Counted from the first letter of the stretch, positions 53,660 through 63,586 are shown. The stretch: DNA of 64,000 nucleotides from Verrucomicrobiota bacterium (GCA_015061905.1 SUVQ01000006.1:1-64000), one strand, 5' to 3'. Made by a program: numbers and translations. Notes: a model not told the origin generated them from the letters alone.

Positions 53660-54253
53660 GTGAATCTCGCTTCCTCAGTCGGGCTGGGCTTGGCTCTTGC
53701 GACGGATGCCTCCGTCGTCGCCTTTTCCTGCGGGCTGACTTCGCGGGAACACACCCGGCTTTGTCCGATAAAACTCGCCTTCGTCACGGGCATTTTTCAG
53801 GGCTTAATGCCGACGCTCGGTTTTTTTGCGGCGGGAACGTTCGTGCATCACGTCGGCGAATGGGCAAACTGGCTCGCATTCGGCGTATTTTTACTGCTCG
53901 GCGCAACCTTTATCCGCAATGCATGGACGGAAACACCGGAATGCGCCTGCCGGGGCTGCAACCGTTGCGTTTTGCGCCGCTGGAAAAATATCTTCGCCAT
54001 CGGCATTGCCACGAGCATCGACGCGTTTGCCGTCGGCGCGGGAATCGCCTGCTCGCGTCCGCCGCCCCATGCGGGAACGCCGCTCGCCGGAGAAATTTTC
54101 ATCCCTGCCGTAATTATCGCGGGAACGACTTTTTTCTGCGTGCTCGCCGCTTTCCATTCCACGCGATTTTTCAGAAAACTCCCGACAAAGCTTCTCGGCA
54201 CACTCGCCGGACTCATTCTCATCGCCCTCGGTATCCAGTCTCTTTTTAAATAA
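53660..54253 (+). CDS. MntP-like manganese efflux pump with a Cys cluster
   Basis: 197 residues from GTG 53660, about six membrane helices in two DUF204 repeats. The conserved acidic residues are D16 (ATDASVVAFSCG) and D121 (SIDAFAVGAG). Between the halves is C95-x-C97-x2-C100-x2-C103, which could bind metal and is not a standard part of MntP as I know it. It begins 12 bp after truB. Substrate assignment rests on family resemblance. Confidence 0.8.
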   Translation: MNLASSVGLGLALATDASVVAFSCGLTSREHTRLCPIKLAFVTGIFQGLMPTLGFFAAGTFVHHVGEWANWLAFGVFLLLGATFIRNAWTETPECACRGCNRCVLRRWKNIFAIGIATSIDAFAVGAGIACSRPPPHAGTPLAGEIFIPAVIIAGTTFFCVLAAFHSTRFFRKLPTKLLGTLAGLILIALGIQSLFK

Positions 54254-54535
54254 GAGTGGAACGCGATGTTTTTTACAAAATTTCCGGCTCAAAAAACCGC
54301 CGGAATTTCGAAAATAGCCGCAATTCGTTGCGCAAAACAGCGTTCCCGCCTACCAAAAACTCGCGCAAAGCCGCTAAGCCGCCGAGAAAAATAAGCTTTG
54401 CGTTAAAAACATTTCTGCTCCGTTACGCGGCGGGAACGTTCAGCGTGCGAATAAGGTTTCCGAAAAAAAGTTTTTGAAGGAGAAAAAATCTGATAAGGTA
54501 TCTGCACTTTCACGAAAACCTCCAACTTTTTACCA

Positions 54536-54991
54536 ATGATGAAAAAAGCTCTGTTTGCCCTCCTCGCTCTCGCACTAAGTTCCGTTTTGGCGTTTGCCGA
54601 CGGCGTTGTCGGATTTTGGACTACGATTGACGACGAAACCAAGGAAGCCAAAAGCGTCGTTCAAATTTACGAATACGAAGGAAAAATTTACGGTCGCGTC
54701 GTCGATGTTTTGAAAAACAAAAACGCGACGGCAAAAATTCCCGGCTCTCCGAAAATTCTCGGCTTGGACATCATTTGGGATTTGGAAAAGGACGGGAACG
54801 AATACAACGACGGGAAAATTTTAGATCCGCAAAAAGGCAAAGTTTACGGGTGCGCCATTTGGCGAGACGGAGAAAACCTTATCGTTCGCGGAAAAATCGC
54901 CTTCTTCGGGCGCAACCAAACTTGGCTTCCCAACAAAACCTTTAAGGGCGACGGAAAACCGCTCACGCCGAAGAAGCCGAAAGTCGATTAA
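54536..54991 (+). CDS. DUF2147 exported protein
   Basis: 151 residues; ATGs at 54536 and 54539 are both possible. The signal peptide ends near AFA-D. The body matches DUF2147: VVGFWTTIDDETKEAKSVVQIYEYEGKIYGRV, then ILGLDIIWDLEKDGNEYNDGKILDPQKGKVYGC and a final strand pair. DUF2147 proteins are small periplasmic beta proteins of unknown role. The 282-bp region before it holds a degenerate CCGCTAAGCCGCC-type word and one CGGGAACG copy in each orientation, but no gene. Confidence 0.85.
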   Translation: MMKKALFALLALALSSVLAFADGVVGFWTTIDDETKEAKSVVQIYEYEGKIYGRVVDVLKNKNATAKIPGSPKILGLDIIWDLEKDGNEYNDGKILDPQKGKVYGCAIWRDGENLIVRGKIAFFGRNQTWLPNKTFKGDGKPLTPKKPKVD

Positions 54992-55001
54992 TTCTTTTCA
55001 A

Positions 55002-55037
55002 AAAAAAGCCGGAGAATAACGCCTCCGGCTTTTTTTT
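55002..55037 (+). terminator. Bidirectional terminator between DUF2147 and leuB
   Basis: AAAAAAGCCGGAG and CTCCGGCTTTTTT form a stem around AATAACGC. A-run before and T-run after suit both converging genes. Confidence 0.9.
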
Positions 55038-55052
55038 CGCAACGCGCGCGAC

Positions 55053-56153
55053 TTAGATTTTTTCCAAAATTGCCGCCGCCATGGCTTTGGTGCCGACGGC
55101 GTTCCCGCCGAAAGCAATGTCCGCCGTGCGCGTTCCCGCGTCGATTGTCGCACGCACCGCCGCTTCGATTTCTGCGGCAACGTCGTGCAAGCCGAAGCTG
55201 TGGCGCAACATGAGCGCGGCGGAAAGAATCTGCGCGCAGGGATTCGCCTTGTCCTGCCCGGCAATGTCGGGCGCGCTCCCGCCGGACGGCTCGTAAAGCC
55301 CGAACGGGAAGCCGTAGCGGTTTTTCTGCGCGCCGAGCGATGCGGAAGAAAGCATACCGAGCGAACCGCAGACGACCGCCATTTCGTCGGACAAAATATC
55401 GCCGAACATATTTTCCGTCAGCAAAACGTCGAATTGTCCGGGGTTGGCGACGAGTTGCATCGCGGCGTTATCGACGAGCAAGTGCGTCAGCGTAACATCC
55501 GGCGCAAGCGCGGCGACGCGTTCCGTGACGATTTTATTCCACAAAACGGAAGTTTCGAGCACGTTGGATTTATCGACGAGGCAAATCGTTTTGCGTTCCC
55601 GCCCGCGCGCCGTGGCGATGGCGACGTCGGTGATGCGTTCGATTTCGCTCGTGCGGTAACGCATCGTGTCAACGGCTTCGAGCTCGCCGTTCGGGAGCGT
55701 CGTCGTTTGCTTGGGTTGCCCAAAATAAATTCCGCCGGTGAGCTCGCGAATGCAAACCATGTCGATCCCGTTCGGAATGCGCGCGGGAGCGATTGGTGAA
55801 GATTGCATGAGCGCGGGAAGCAGCAAGCCGGGGCGCACGTTTGCGAAAAGCTCGAAATTTTTGCGAAGCGGCAAAAGCGCGCCGCGTTCGGGCTGTTCGT
55901 TGCGGGGAACGTCTTTCCATTTCGGTCCGCCGACGGAGCCGAACAAAATCGCGTCCGCCGCGCGGCACGCCGCGAGCGTTTCGTCGGGAAGCGCCTTTCC
56001 GCAGGCATCAATGCCGGCGCCGCCGACGGGGTGAACGGAATATTCGAGCGTATGTCCGTGTTTTTTGAGTGCCTTTTCGAGAATCGGCAACGTGGCTTCC
56101 ATGACTTCCGGTCCGATGTAGTCGCCCGGCAAAACGGCAATTTTCAAATCCAT
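55053..56153 (-). CDS. leuB: 3-isopropylmalate dehydrogenase
   Basis: 366 residues from ATG 56153; the longer frame to 56408 reads into the repeat element and is rejected. Motifs: GSVGGPKW, RPGLLLPAL, ELTGGIYFG, the metal-binding ENMFGDILSDE and the NAD-binding GGSAPDIAGQDKANP, all typical of LeuB. The start has G-D-Y-I-G-P-E, with Tyr12 where the family has Gly. It catalyses the oxidative step of leucine synthesis. No other leu gene is in the window. Confidence 0.93.
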   Translation of the reverse strand: MDLKIAVLPGDYIGPEVMEATLPILEKALKKHGHTLEYSVHPVGGAGIDACGKALPDETLAACRAADAILFGSVGGPKWKDVPRNEQPERGALLPLRKNFELFANVRPGLLLPALMQSSPIAPARIPNGIDMVCIRELTGGIYFGQPKQTTTLPNGELEAVDTMRYRTSEIERITDVAIATARGRERKTICLVDKSNVLETSVLWNKIVTERVAALAPDVTLTHLLVDNAAMQLVANPGQFDVLLTENMFGDILSDEMAVVCGSLGMLSSASLGAQKNRYGFPFGLYEPSGGSAPDIAGQDKANPCAQILSAALMLRHSFGLHDVAAEIEAAVRATIDAGTRTADIAFGGNAVGTKAMAAAILEKI

Positions 56154-56189
56154 AATGGCGGGGAAGCTTACGCGCGTTCCCGCGTTCCC

Positions 56190-56412
56190 GCAAATTGAAA
56201 TTTGTTGTTCCGAACGGAACAACAAGAGTGGAGAAGTGGAGAAGTGGAAAAGTGGAGTCGGCTTCGCCGAGAGTTTTACTTTTATAAAATAAAAAAAGGA
56301 TTCTTTTCCTTGTTTCGCAAGCGAAACGACTAAACTTTTAAGCTCTTCCACTCTTCCACTCTTCCACTTCTCCACTTTTTCCAAAGCATGCGCTTCGGCA
56401 AATTTCAATTTT
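56190..56412. repeat. Palindromic intergenic element, copy B
   Basis: AAATTGAAATTTG lies at the left end and its complement at the right end. Arms built from GTGGAGAA-type units (56226-56256) are complementary to CTCTTCCACTCTTCC-type units (56343-56376). The core at 56257-56338 matches copy A (16096-16178). The core carries mini-hairpins CGGC-TTC-GCCG and TTTCGC-AA-GCGAAA around a TATAAAAT. It fills the gap between divergent leuB and the hexosaminidase gene. Confidence 0.8.
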
Positions 56413-56445
56413 CCCTTTTGAGGAAAAATGCTTCAACATAAGCGT

Positions 56446-58650
56446 ATGAAAAAAATATTCGTTCCTGCCCTGCTCGCCTTATCATTGTTCGCCGTTCCCG
56501 CGGTGCAATTGCTCGGCGGATTGGTGCCGCTTCCCGTTTCCGTTGAAAAATCTACAGACGCGCCGCTTGTTTTGAAAAAAAACGAAGCTCGCCCCGCCCA
56601 AGCTCATTCCTCCGTAAAAAACGCTCCGGAACTGCTTGCTTACTTTTACAAAGCGACAAAAGAACGTTACGGAGAAAATTTTTCCTGCCCGATTATTTTG
56701 GCACCGCTTGAAAATCCCGAAATCGTCAACGGGAACGCGGAAGGCTATGTTCTCGAAATCGATCGCGAAAAAATCAAAATTTCCGCACAAAGCTACGCCG
56801 GACATTTTTACGGCATTCAAACGCTTCTGCAAATTCTCCTGCCGCAAATCGACGGGAACGCGACGGAAATCAAACTTCCCACGCAAAAAATCGTCGATTA
56901 TCCTCGCTTCGCATGGCGCGGATTCATGCTCGATTCCGTTCGCCACTATCAATCGCCGGAATGGATTAAAAAATTCATCGATTTACTCGCTTCGCAAAAA
57001 ATCAACACCCTGCATTGGCATTTGACCGACGACCAAGGCTGGCGTATCGAAATCAAAAAATATCCCGAACTCACCCGCCGCGCCGCGTGGCGCAAACACA
57101 TCGGCTTCGGGCTAAACCCGGACCAATCTTCACACTACGACAGTGCCGGCAATTACGGCGGATTTTATTCGCAGGACGAAATTCGTGAAATCGTCCGCTA
57201 CGCCGCAAGCCGCAATATCACAATCGTTCCCGAGATAGAGCTCCCCGGGCACGCCGTTGCCGCGCTCACCGTGTATCCGGAATTCGGATGCACGGGAGGC
57301 CCCTACGAAATTCGCCTCGTAGGCGGAGTTTCCGAAGATGTTTACTGTGCCGGAAACGAAAAAGTTTACAAATTCTGGGAAGATATTTTTTCGGAGGTCG
57401 CCGAACTTTTCCCGGGAACGTTTATCCACGTCGGCGGGGACGAATGCCCGAAAATCCGGTGGAAAAGTTGCCCGAAATGCCAAGCCAAAATTCGCGAAGA
57501 AAATCTGGAAAACGAGCACGAACTTCAAAGCTACGTGATTCGCCGTGTGCAAAAAATCCTCGCCCGCCACGGCAAACGCCTCATCGGCTGGGACGAAATT
57601 CTCGAAGGCGGACTCGCGCCCGGAGCCGCCGTCATGAGCTGGCGCGGCGCAGACGGCGGGATCGCCGCCGCCCGGATGCGCCACGATGTCGTAATGTCGC
57701 CGAACTCGCATTGCTACTACGATTATTCCCAATCCCATTCCGGTGAGCCACGCTCTTTCGGCGGTTTTATTCCGCTTGAACGCGCCTACGAATTTAATCC
57801 GACCCAAGGCGTTCCCGCCGCGTTTCACGAGCACATTCTCGGCGGGCAAGCCAACCTTTGGACAGAATACATTCCGAACGAAAAACACGCGGAATACATG
57901 ATTGCGCCGCGCATTTCCGCGCTCGCCGAAGCCGTCTGGACTCCGCAAAAACAACGCGACTGGGAAGATTTTCAGGAAAGAATGGTCGAACAATACAAAC
58001 GTTTCGAACGCGCCGGAATCCGTTACCGCCGCCCGGAAGGCATTCAAATTCTCCTTGAAAACGATACAATCCGTTTTCTTCCCGATCTGAAAAATGCCGG
58101 CGTCGCCTACACTTTCGACGGAAGCGAACCGACCTTGCAATCTCCGATTGCCAAAACCGAAAGCGTTCCCGTGCCGTCGGGCGAAAATCTTCTCTGCCTG
58201 CGCGCCCGCACAATTTTTCCGGACGGATCCCTCGGGCGCATCAACGAACGCCTGTTGAATTTGCCGAAAGCCACCATCACTTCAACCTTGCCGACCAACG
58301 GGCGCAACGTTCCCGCGCGCGTTTTCGACGGGACCCGCGAAACCGTTTTTTGGACCACCCGCGGACCCAAGCGCGGAGATTGCCTCACGATATTTTTTGA
58401 CGAAATCCAATCCGCCGCCACCGTGCGCTGCATCACCGGAAAAAACGAAACCGGCGGCGGCGGCGACCGGCTTCACCACGGCGTTTTGGAAATTTCGCCC
58501 GACGGCGAGCTTTGGCGCACCGTTGCCCGCTTCAAGGACGGATTTGCCGAAGCAACGCTTCCGGCGGGAACGCAAATTAAAGCAATGCGAATGCGCACAA
58601 CGCTCCCGCAGGACGAATGGCTTCTCGTTCGCGAATTTGAATTGCGCTAA
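56446..58650 (+). CDS. Beta-N-acetylhexosaminidase, GH20
   Basis: 734 residues from ATG 56446 (another ATG at 56428 adds six), with signal peptide MKKIFVPALLALSLFAVPAV. GH20b-type N-terminal domain to about 140, then the (beta/alpha)8 catalytic domain with FMLDSVRHYQ, NTLHWHLTDDQGWRIEIKKYPEL and the catalytic Asp-Glu in HVGGDECPK. The C-terminal 200 residues form a chitobiase-like and discoidin-like tail. It releases terminal GlcNAc/GalNAc from glycans such as mucin or chitin, fitting a host-associated life. Confidence 0.92.
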   Translation: MKKIFVPALLALSLFAVPAVQLLGGLVPLPVSVEKSTDAPLVLKKNEARPAQAHSSVKNAPELLAYFYKATKERYGENFSCPIILAPLENPEIVNGNAEGYVLEIDREKIKISAQSYAGHFYGIQTLLQILLPQIDGNATEIKLPTQKIVDYPRFAWRGFMLDSVRHYQSPEWIKKFIDLLASQKINTLHWHLTDDQGWRIEIKKYPELTRRAAWRKHIGFGLNPDQSSHYDSAGNYGGFYSQDEIREIVRYAASRNITIVPEIELPGHAVAALTVYPEFGCTGGPYEIRLVGGVSEDVYCAGNEKVYKFWEDIFSEVAELFPGTFIHVGGDECPKIRWKSCPKCQAKIREENLENEHELQSYVIRRVQKILARHGKRLIGWDEILEGGLAPGAAVMSWRGADGGIAAARMRHDVVMSPNSHCYYDYSQSHSGEPRSFGGFIPLERAYEFNPTQGVPAAFHEHILGGQANLWTEYIPNEKHAEYMIAPRISALAEAVWTPQKQRDWEDFQERMVEQYKRFERAGIRYRRPEGIQILLENDTIRFLPDLKNAGVAYTFDGSEPTLQSPIAKTESVPVPSGENLLCLRARTIFPDGSLGRINERLLNLPKATITSTLPTNGRNVPARVFDGTRETVFWTTRGPKRGDCLTIFFDEIQSAATVRCITGKNETGGGGDRLHHGVLEISPDGELWRTVARFKDGFAEATLPAGTQIKAMRMRTTLPQDEWLLVREFELR

Positions 58651-58656
58651 AAAAAC

Positions 58657-58692
58657 AAAAAAACGCCCCGATTTTTTTTCGAGGCGTTTTTC
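58657..58692 (+). terminator. Terminator between the hexosaminidase and panD
   Basis: AAAAACGCCCCGA and TCGAGGCGTTTTT pair around a T-run, with T after the stem. It serves the converging genes. Confidence 0.85.
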
Positions 58693-58737
58693 TTTTTCGT
58701 CCGCTAATTTAAGCGGGAACGTGAAATCCGGAAATGA

Positions 58738-59139
58738 TTATTGCTTGAATTTCGCTACGATTTCGGCGGGAGCGACATCGCTCTGAAGCTTCACGATTTT
58801 CGTGTTGCCTTCGCCGAAAACCACCACGCGCGGAGTCCATTTCAAAGCTTCGGCTTCTTCCATATGCGCGAACGACATGATGACGATGAGGTCTCCGACT
58901 TTTCCGAGATGCGCCACCGCGCCGTTCAGACAAAACTCGCGGGAACCGGCGGGCGCGGGAATGGCATAAGTTTCGAAGCGATGCCCGTTGGAAATGTTCC
59001 CGACGAGAATTTTCTCATTCGGCAACATTCCGATCATTTGCATGATTTCACTATCGATGGCAAGGCTACCCTCGTAGTGAAGCTGCGCGTCGGTTACTTC
59101 GGCGCGAAGAATTTTAGTGCGAAGAATTTCCAGTTGCAT
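58738..59139 (-). CDS. panD: Aspartate 1-decarboxylase
   Basis: 133 residues. The self-cleavage site is G24-S25 in HYEGSLAID; Ser25 becomes the pyruvoyl group. VTDAQLHY, NGHRFETYAI, NGAVAHLGKVGDLIVIMSFA are the family landmarks. It makes beta-alanine for pantothenate and CoA. It diverges from lpxK. Confidence 0.94.
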   Translation of the reverse strand: MQLEILRTKILRAEVTDAQLHYEGSLAIDSEIMQMIGMLPNEKILVGNISNGHRFETYAIPAPAGSREFCLNGAVAHLGKVGDLIVIMSFAHMEEAEALKWTPRVVVFGEGNTKIVKLQSDVAPAEIVAKFKQ

Positions 59140-59225
59140 AACCCTAAGAACAAATAAAGCCGCAATAGAATAACTACGGCTTGAAAATCGGCAAGCCTCT
59201 GTTTAGTTTTTCTGCAATTTTATCG

Positions 59226-60413
59226 ATGGAATCTCAGCAACAGGACATGCGTTCCCTCGGCGAACGTTTTGAACAATTCGTCACGGACGTCATTTACGAC
59301 CGCGCTCCCGACAGTCCGGCGGCGCGTGCGTTGGGCAGATTTTTGCGAGTGCTCTCCGTCCTGTTCAAACGCGTTGTCGCCCTGCGGTTTTTCCTTTACC
59401 GCAACCGCATTCTCCGCGACACGCCGCTCGGGTGCAAAGTCGTCGTTGTCGGCAACCTGACGGTCGGTGGCACCGGAAAAACGCCCGTTGTCGAAAAAAT
59501 GGCACGCGTCATGGCTTCTCACGGACGCAAGGTTGCGATTCTTTCCCGCGGCTACAAATCCAAAAAAGAACCGCTTTGGCGGCGCATCGCCCGGTGGTTC
59601 AACCTGGTTCAACGCCCGCTCCCGCGCGTTGTTTCCGACGGGAAAAACGTGCTCGTCGGCGCGGACGTTGCCGGAGACGAGCCCTACATGCTGGCGCGAA
59701 ATCTGGTTTCCTGCGGGGTTTGCGTCGTCGTCGACCGCGACCGCGTTTACGCCGGAGAATACGCCATTCGCCGCTTCGGCGTGGATGTCATCATTCTCGA
59801 CGACGGCATGCAATACCTGCCTTTGCGGGGCTCCATCAATCTGCTTCTTGTGGACAAAACGAATCCCTTCGGGAACGGGCTCATGCTCCCGCGCGGCATT
59901 CTGCGCGAACCGGTGGATCACCTCACGCGGGGAAGCTATATTTTTCTGACCAAATCCGACGGGAAAAACACGCAACCGCTCATCGATAAAATTCACAGCT
60001 ACAACAAGGACGTGGAAATTATCGAATGCACACACCAGCCCAAGAGACTTTGCGCCGTTTTCGGAGATTTACCCGATATTGAGTTGGAAGAAATGAAGGA
60101 TCGCCGGGTCGCCACTTTCAGCGGGATCGCCACGCCGGACAAATTTGAAGAATTTGTTCGCCGCTACGGGGCAAGAATCGCCTACAATCGCCGTTTTTCG
60201 GATCACCACCGTTTTACGGAAAAAGATTTGGACGAAGTTTTTTCCGGTGCCGTTCGCGCGAATGTCGAATTTATCGTAACAACGGAAAAAGACATGGTGC
60301 GACTTTCCCGCGACCTCAAACCGCCGCTACCGATTTATTACCTGCGCCTCGAAATCGAAATTCTCTCGGCGCACGATTCGTTCGAATCCGCCGTTACGCG
60401 CATCTGCTCGTAG
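59226..60413 (+). CDS. lpxK: Tetraacyldisaccharide 4'-kinase
   Basis: 395 residues from ATG 59226; an upstream TTG at 59181 gives a longer frame that is less likely. Walker [14 protein letters not shown] lies at 75-87 after an N-terminal hydrophobic region. The LpxK motif DDGMQYLPL occurs where DDGFQH is usual, followed by PRGILREP. It phosphorylates the lipid A precursor at 4' on the inner membrane and shows the cell makes lipid A. Confidence 0.92.
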   Translation: MESQQQDMRSLGERFEQFVTDVIYDRAPDSPAARALGRFLRVLSVLFKRVVALRFFLYRNRILRDTPLGCKVVVVGNLTVGGTGKTPVVEKMARVMASHGRKVAILSRGYKSKKEPLWRRIARWFNLVQRPLPRVVSDGKNVLVGADVAGDEPYMLARNLVSCGVCVVVDRDRVYAGEYAIRRFGVDVIILDDGMQYLPLRGSINLLLVDKTNPFGNGLMLPRGILREPVDHLTRGSYIFLTKSDGKNTQPLIDKIHSYNKDVEIIECTHQPKRLCAVFGDLPDIELEEMKDRRVATFSGIATPDKFEEFVRRYGARIAYNRRFSDHHRFTEKDLDEVFSGAVRANVEFIVTTEKDMVRLSRDLKPPLPIYYLRLEIEILSAHDSFESAVTRICS

Positions 60414-60576
60414 GCTTTTTCGGGAACGGGAACGCAAACGGAAATTTCCCGTTTCATATTCAGCCTTAATCCGCGTCTCTTCGTTTGTTTTTCTTGAAAA
60501 AATACGCGGGAACGCGCATCATTTGCGCTTTCTCAAGCTTTTTTCGCCGTAAAACCCTTTAGATAAAAATATACCC

Positions 60577-61962
60577 ATGCCCAAAGTTCTTCTGAAAGAC
60601 ATTGATCCCCGCGAGCAAAAGCAAATTGCCGCCGCAGAAAACGCCATCGCCCGCGGAAATCCGCAGTTCGCGGCGGAAACCTGCCAAGCGGTTCTCGGAA
60701 GACACCCGGAATGCACGGAAGTCCGCCGCATTCTCCGCCGCGCCCAAAAAGCCGTAAACGGCAACAAACCGGCAGGCGGCGGCTTCGGAAAACTCCTCAG
60801 CTCCGTTTCTCTTGCCGGAAAGTCCTCCGTCGCAAAGTCAAACCCGACGGCGGCAATGGAGCACGCCGAAAAAATGCTCGCGAAAAATCCTTTCGACATT
60901 CCCGCAAACAAATTGCTCGCCGCCGCCGCGGAAACGCTCGGGCTTTGGGACGCCGTCGCACTCGCCTACGAAGAAATCGTTGCCGTAGAGCCGAAAACGG
61001 AAAATTACAAGCTCCTCGTCAACGCGTATCTGAATGATAACGACGGCGACCGCGCCGAAAAAGCCGTAAACGGAGCATTGAAAAAATTCCCCGGAGACGG
61101 CGATTTGCAGGAACTTGCCCGGCAGGTTTCCGTTAAAATGACGATGAAAAAAAGCTGGGAAGGCGACGGAGACTATCGCAGCAAAATTGCCGACAAGGAA
61201 AAAGCACTCGAACTCGAAAAGAAATCCCGCGTGGTCTCCGATGCGGAATCCGCCGCCGCCGAAATCCCGAAACTCCTCGAAGCGGCACAAGCCGATCCCG
61301 AAAACACCCAAATTTTCCGCGACCTCTCCCGTAATTACAAAATTGCCGGCGACCTCAATGCCGCAATTTGGGCAATCCAGCAGGCACGACAAACGACCAA
61401 CGGAAAAACCGACGCGACACTCGAAAAACTCGAACACTCGCTCACGGCGGAAAACTACGAAAACTGCATTCGCGCCGCCGAAAAAATCGTTGCCGAAAAT
61501 CCCGGGAACGCAGAATACGCCGACTATTTGGAAAAACTTCGCGCCGCCGAAAAAGCCTACAAACTGCAGGCAATCCAAACCCTCGTCGAAAAATATCCGA
61601 ACGACTACAACTACCGCTACGACCTCGGGCTCATGCTCTTAGACGGCGGCGACGTCAACGGCGCAATTCGCGAACTCCAACTCGCGCAGCGCTCACCGAA
61701 AAACCGACATTTGGCAATGCTCAATCTCGGACGCGCCTTCATTGCCGGAAGTAAATTCGACCTCGCGGCAGACCAACTCGCCGTCGCCAAGGGAGAAATC
61801 GGGCTGATGAACGATTTGAAAAAAGACGTCGTTTACGAACTCGCCAACGCTTTGGAAAAATCCGGCAAGCGCGACGAAGCCATCGCCGAATACAAAGCTC
61901 TTTACATGGCGGATTCGACCTACAAAGACGTTTCCGAAAAAATTAACGCTTTTTACAAATAA
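60577..61962 (+). CDS. TPR-repeat protein
   Basis: 461 residues, no signal peptide. Repeated 34-residue helical units are visible, for example near residues 90-150, 250-300 and 345-450 (DYNYRYDLGLMLLDGGDVNGAIRELQLA, and LANALEKSGKRDEAIAEYKALYM). A Gly/Ser/Lys-rich segment lies at about 65-90. TPR proteins mediate protein complexes. The partner is unknown. It precedes a SIS isomerase by 24 bp. Confidence 0.82.
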   Translation: MPKVLLKDIDPREQKQIAAAENAIARGNPQFAAETCQAVLGRHPECTEVRRILRRAQKAVNGNKPAGGGFGKLLSSVSLAGKSSVAKSNPTAAMEHAEKMLAKNPFDIPANKLLAAAAETLGLWDAVALAYEEIVAVEPKTENYKLLVNAYLNDNDGDRAEKAVNGALKKFPGDGDLQELARQVSVKMTMKKSWEGDGDYRSKIADKEKALELEKKSRVVSDAESAAAEIPKLLEAAQADPENTQIFRDLSRNYKIAGDLNAAIWAIQQARQTTNGKTDATLEKLEHSLTAENYENCIRAAEKIVAENPGNAEYADYLEKLRAAEKAYKLQAIQTLVEKYPNDYNYRYDLGLMLLDGGDVNGAIRELQLAQRSPKNRHLAMLNLGRAFIAGSKFDLAADQLAVAKGEIGLMNDLKKDVVYELANALEKSGKRDEAIAEYKALYMADSTYKDVSEKINAFYK

Positions 61963-61986
61963 TCCGTCCAAACTTACGTTCCCGCC

Positions 61987-62604
61987 ATGCCCCTGCACCC
62001 GCAAATCGAACTTTTAATCTCCCGTTATCCGCTTCTCGCGCCCTGCGCCGGAGACATTCAACGCGCCGTGGATCTTCTCGCCGCCTCCTATCGCAACGGC
62101 GGGAAACTGCTGATTTGCGGGAACGGCGGAAGCGCGGCAGACGCGGACCATATTTCCGGCGAACTGCTGAAAGGCTTCTGCTCAAAGCGCCCGCTCAATG
62201 CGGAAGCGCGGGAACGCCTCGGCGAAGAACTCGCCGCGAAACTTCAGGACGCGCTCCCCGCAATCCCGCTCCACAGCCTCGGTGCCATCAACACGGCTTG
62301 GCTCAACGACTGCGACCCGTATTACGGTTACGCGCAACTCGTTTGGGGGCTGGGAAACAAGGGAGATGTGCTTCTCGGGCTTTCCACTTCCGGTAATTCC
62401 AAAAACGTCGGCTACGCGATGGAAGTCGCACGCGCCAAAGGCTTGGTAACAATCGGGCTTTCCGGCACAAGCGGCGGAAAACTTAAAACACTTGCCGATG
62501 TCTGCATCTGCGTTCCCGACTCTACCACCTTTAAAATCCAGGAGCTTCACCTGCCGATTTACCACACGCTTTGCCTCGCGCTCGAAGATATTTTCTTCGG
62601 TTAA
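61987..62604 (+). CDS. SIS-domain isomerase, GmhA-like
   Basis: 205 residues. SIS motifs GNGGSAADADHISGELLKGF near 46-65 and LSTSGNSKNV near 132, with a C-terminal E-L-H-L-P-I-Y-H matching the GmhA active-site region. GmhA converts sedoheptulose 7-phosphate to heptose 7-phosphate for LPS core; DiaA is the main alternative. The GT9 domain at 42069 would use such heptose, which supports GmhA. Confidence 0.8.
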   Translation: MPLHPQIELLISRYPLLAPCAGDIQRAVDLLAASYRNGGKLLICGNGGSAADADHISGELLKGFCSKRPLNAEARERLGEELAAKLQDALPAIPLHSLGAINTAWLNDCDPYYGYAQLVWGLGNKGDVLLGLSTSGNSKNVGYAMEVARAKGLVTIGLSGTSGGKLKTLADVCICVPDSTTFKIQELHLPIYHTLCLALEDIFFG

Positions 62605-62630
62605 GCTAAAAAGCAAAAATCTCCTTTTAC

Positions 62631-62656
62631 AAGCGGCATTCATTGCCGCTTTTTTA
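62631..62656 (+). terminator. Terminator after the SIS isomerase
   Basis: AAGCGGCA (62631-62638) and TGCCGCTT (62644-62651) pair around a 5-base loop, followed by TTTTT. Confidence 0.85.
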
Positions 62657-62719
62657 TTTGCATTCGCGCACCTAAAATCGCGATTGTTCTTTGCGTTCCC
62701 GCGACATAGAATGTGCCGC

Positions 62720-63541
62720 ATGAGATTTCTTCGTTGCGTTCCCGCCCTCTTTGCGCTCGCATTTTTAGCGGCGATTCCGCTCTCCGCACACGCCGCACCG
62801 AAATGGAAACTGGTTTGGTCCGACGAATTTAACGGCAATAAAATCAATCCCCGCTATTGGTCCAAAATCGAACGCGGCACACCGGACTGGAAAAACACAA
62901 TGTCCAAGGATCCCTCTCTGTTTTCCGTAAAAAACGGAAAACTGATTCTTCGCGGAAAAGTAAATCGCAACACGAAAAAGGATCCGTCTCCCTTTATTAC
63001 CGGCGGAATTTCCACTCAGGGAAAAGTTTCTTTTTGCTACGGAAAAATCGAAATCCGCGCCAAGCTCGACTGCGCACAGGGAGCATGGCCCGCGCTCTGG
63101 ATGCTTCCGGAAAAAGGCAGTTGGCCGGACGCCGGAGAAATCGACATCATGGAGCATCTCAATTTCGACGACTTCGCCTACCAAACCGTTCACTCCCGCT
63201 ACACGCACTCGCCCAAAGGCGGCTACCCGCCCAAAGGCGCCACGGGGAAAATAAAACGAGACGACTACAATGTTTACTGCGTAGAGTGGCACCCGACGAA
63301 GCTCATTTTCCGCATCAACGGGAAAGAAACCCTCACTTATCCGCGCGTTCCCGCCGAAGTGCCTGCCGGGCAGTGGCCCTTTGACAAACCGTTTTATTTG
63401 CTCGTCGACATGCAACTCGGCGGAAGCTGGGTCGGGAAAGTCAATCCGAGTCAACTTCCCGTTGAAATGCACGTCGATTGGGTTCGCCTCTATCAAGACA
63501 CCTCAAAAAGTAAACTTTCGATTTCAAACAAGAAAAAATAA
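62720..63541 (+). CDS. Secreted GH16 family endo-beta-glucanase-like hydrolase
   Basis: 273 residues from ATG 62720 (62711 also possible), with a signal peptide ending near SAHA-A. The GH16 catalytic triad is E140-I-D142-I-M-E145 in GEIDIMEHL. Other landmarks are LVWSDEFNG, YGKIEIRAK, GAWPALWMLP and a C-terminal VDWVRLYQ. GH16 enzymes cleave beta-1,3 or mixed-link glucans and related polysaccharides. Exact specificity cannot be told. Confidence 0.9.
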   Translation: MRFLRCVPALFALAFLAAIPLSAHAAPKWKLVWSDEFNGNKINPRYWSKIERGTPDWKNTMSKDPSLFSVKNGKLILRGKVNRNTKKDPSPFITGGISTQGKVSFCYGKIEIRAKLDCAQGAWPALWMLPEKGSWPDAGEIDIMEHLNFDDFAYQTVHSRYTHSPKGGYPPKGATGKIKRDDYNVYCVEWHPTKLIFRINGKETLTYPRVPAEVPAGQWPFDKPFYLLVDMQLGGSWVGKVNPSQLPVEMHVDWVRLYQDTSKSKLSISNKKK

Positions 63542-63586
63542 AAATCAGACAAATCGGCAACACCACGACGCTTTCGTTTATTAACT

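Noticed and set aside
55053-56408. Longer LeuB start at 56408
   Set aside because: The extra 85 codons translate the palindromic repeat element and precede the normal LeuB N-terminus at 56153.
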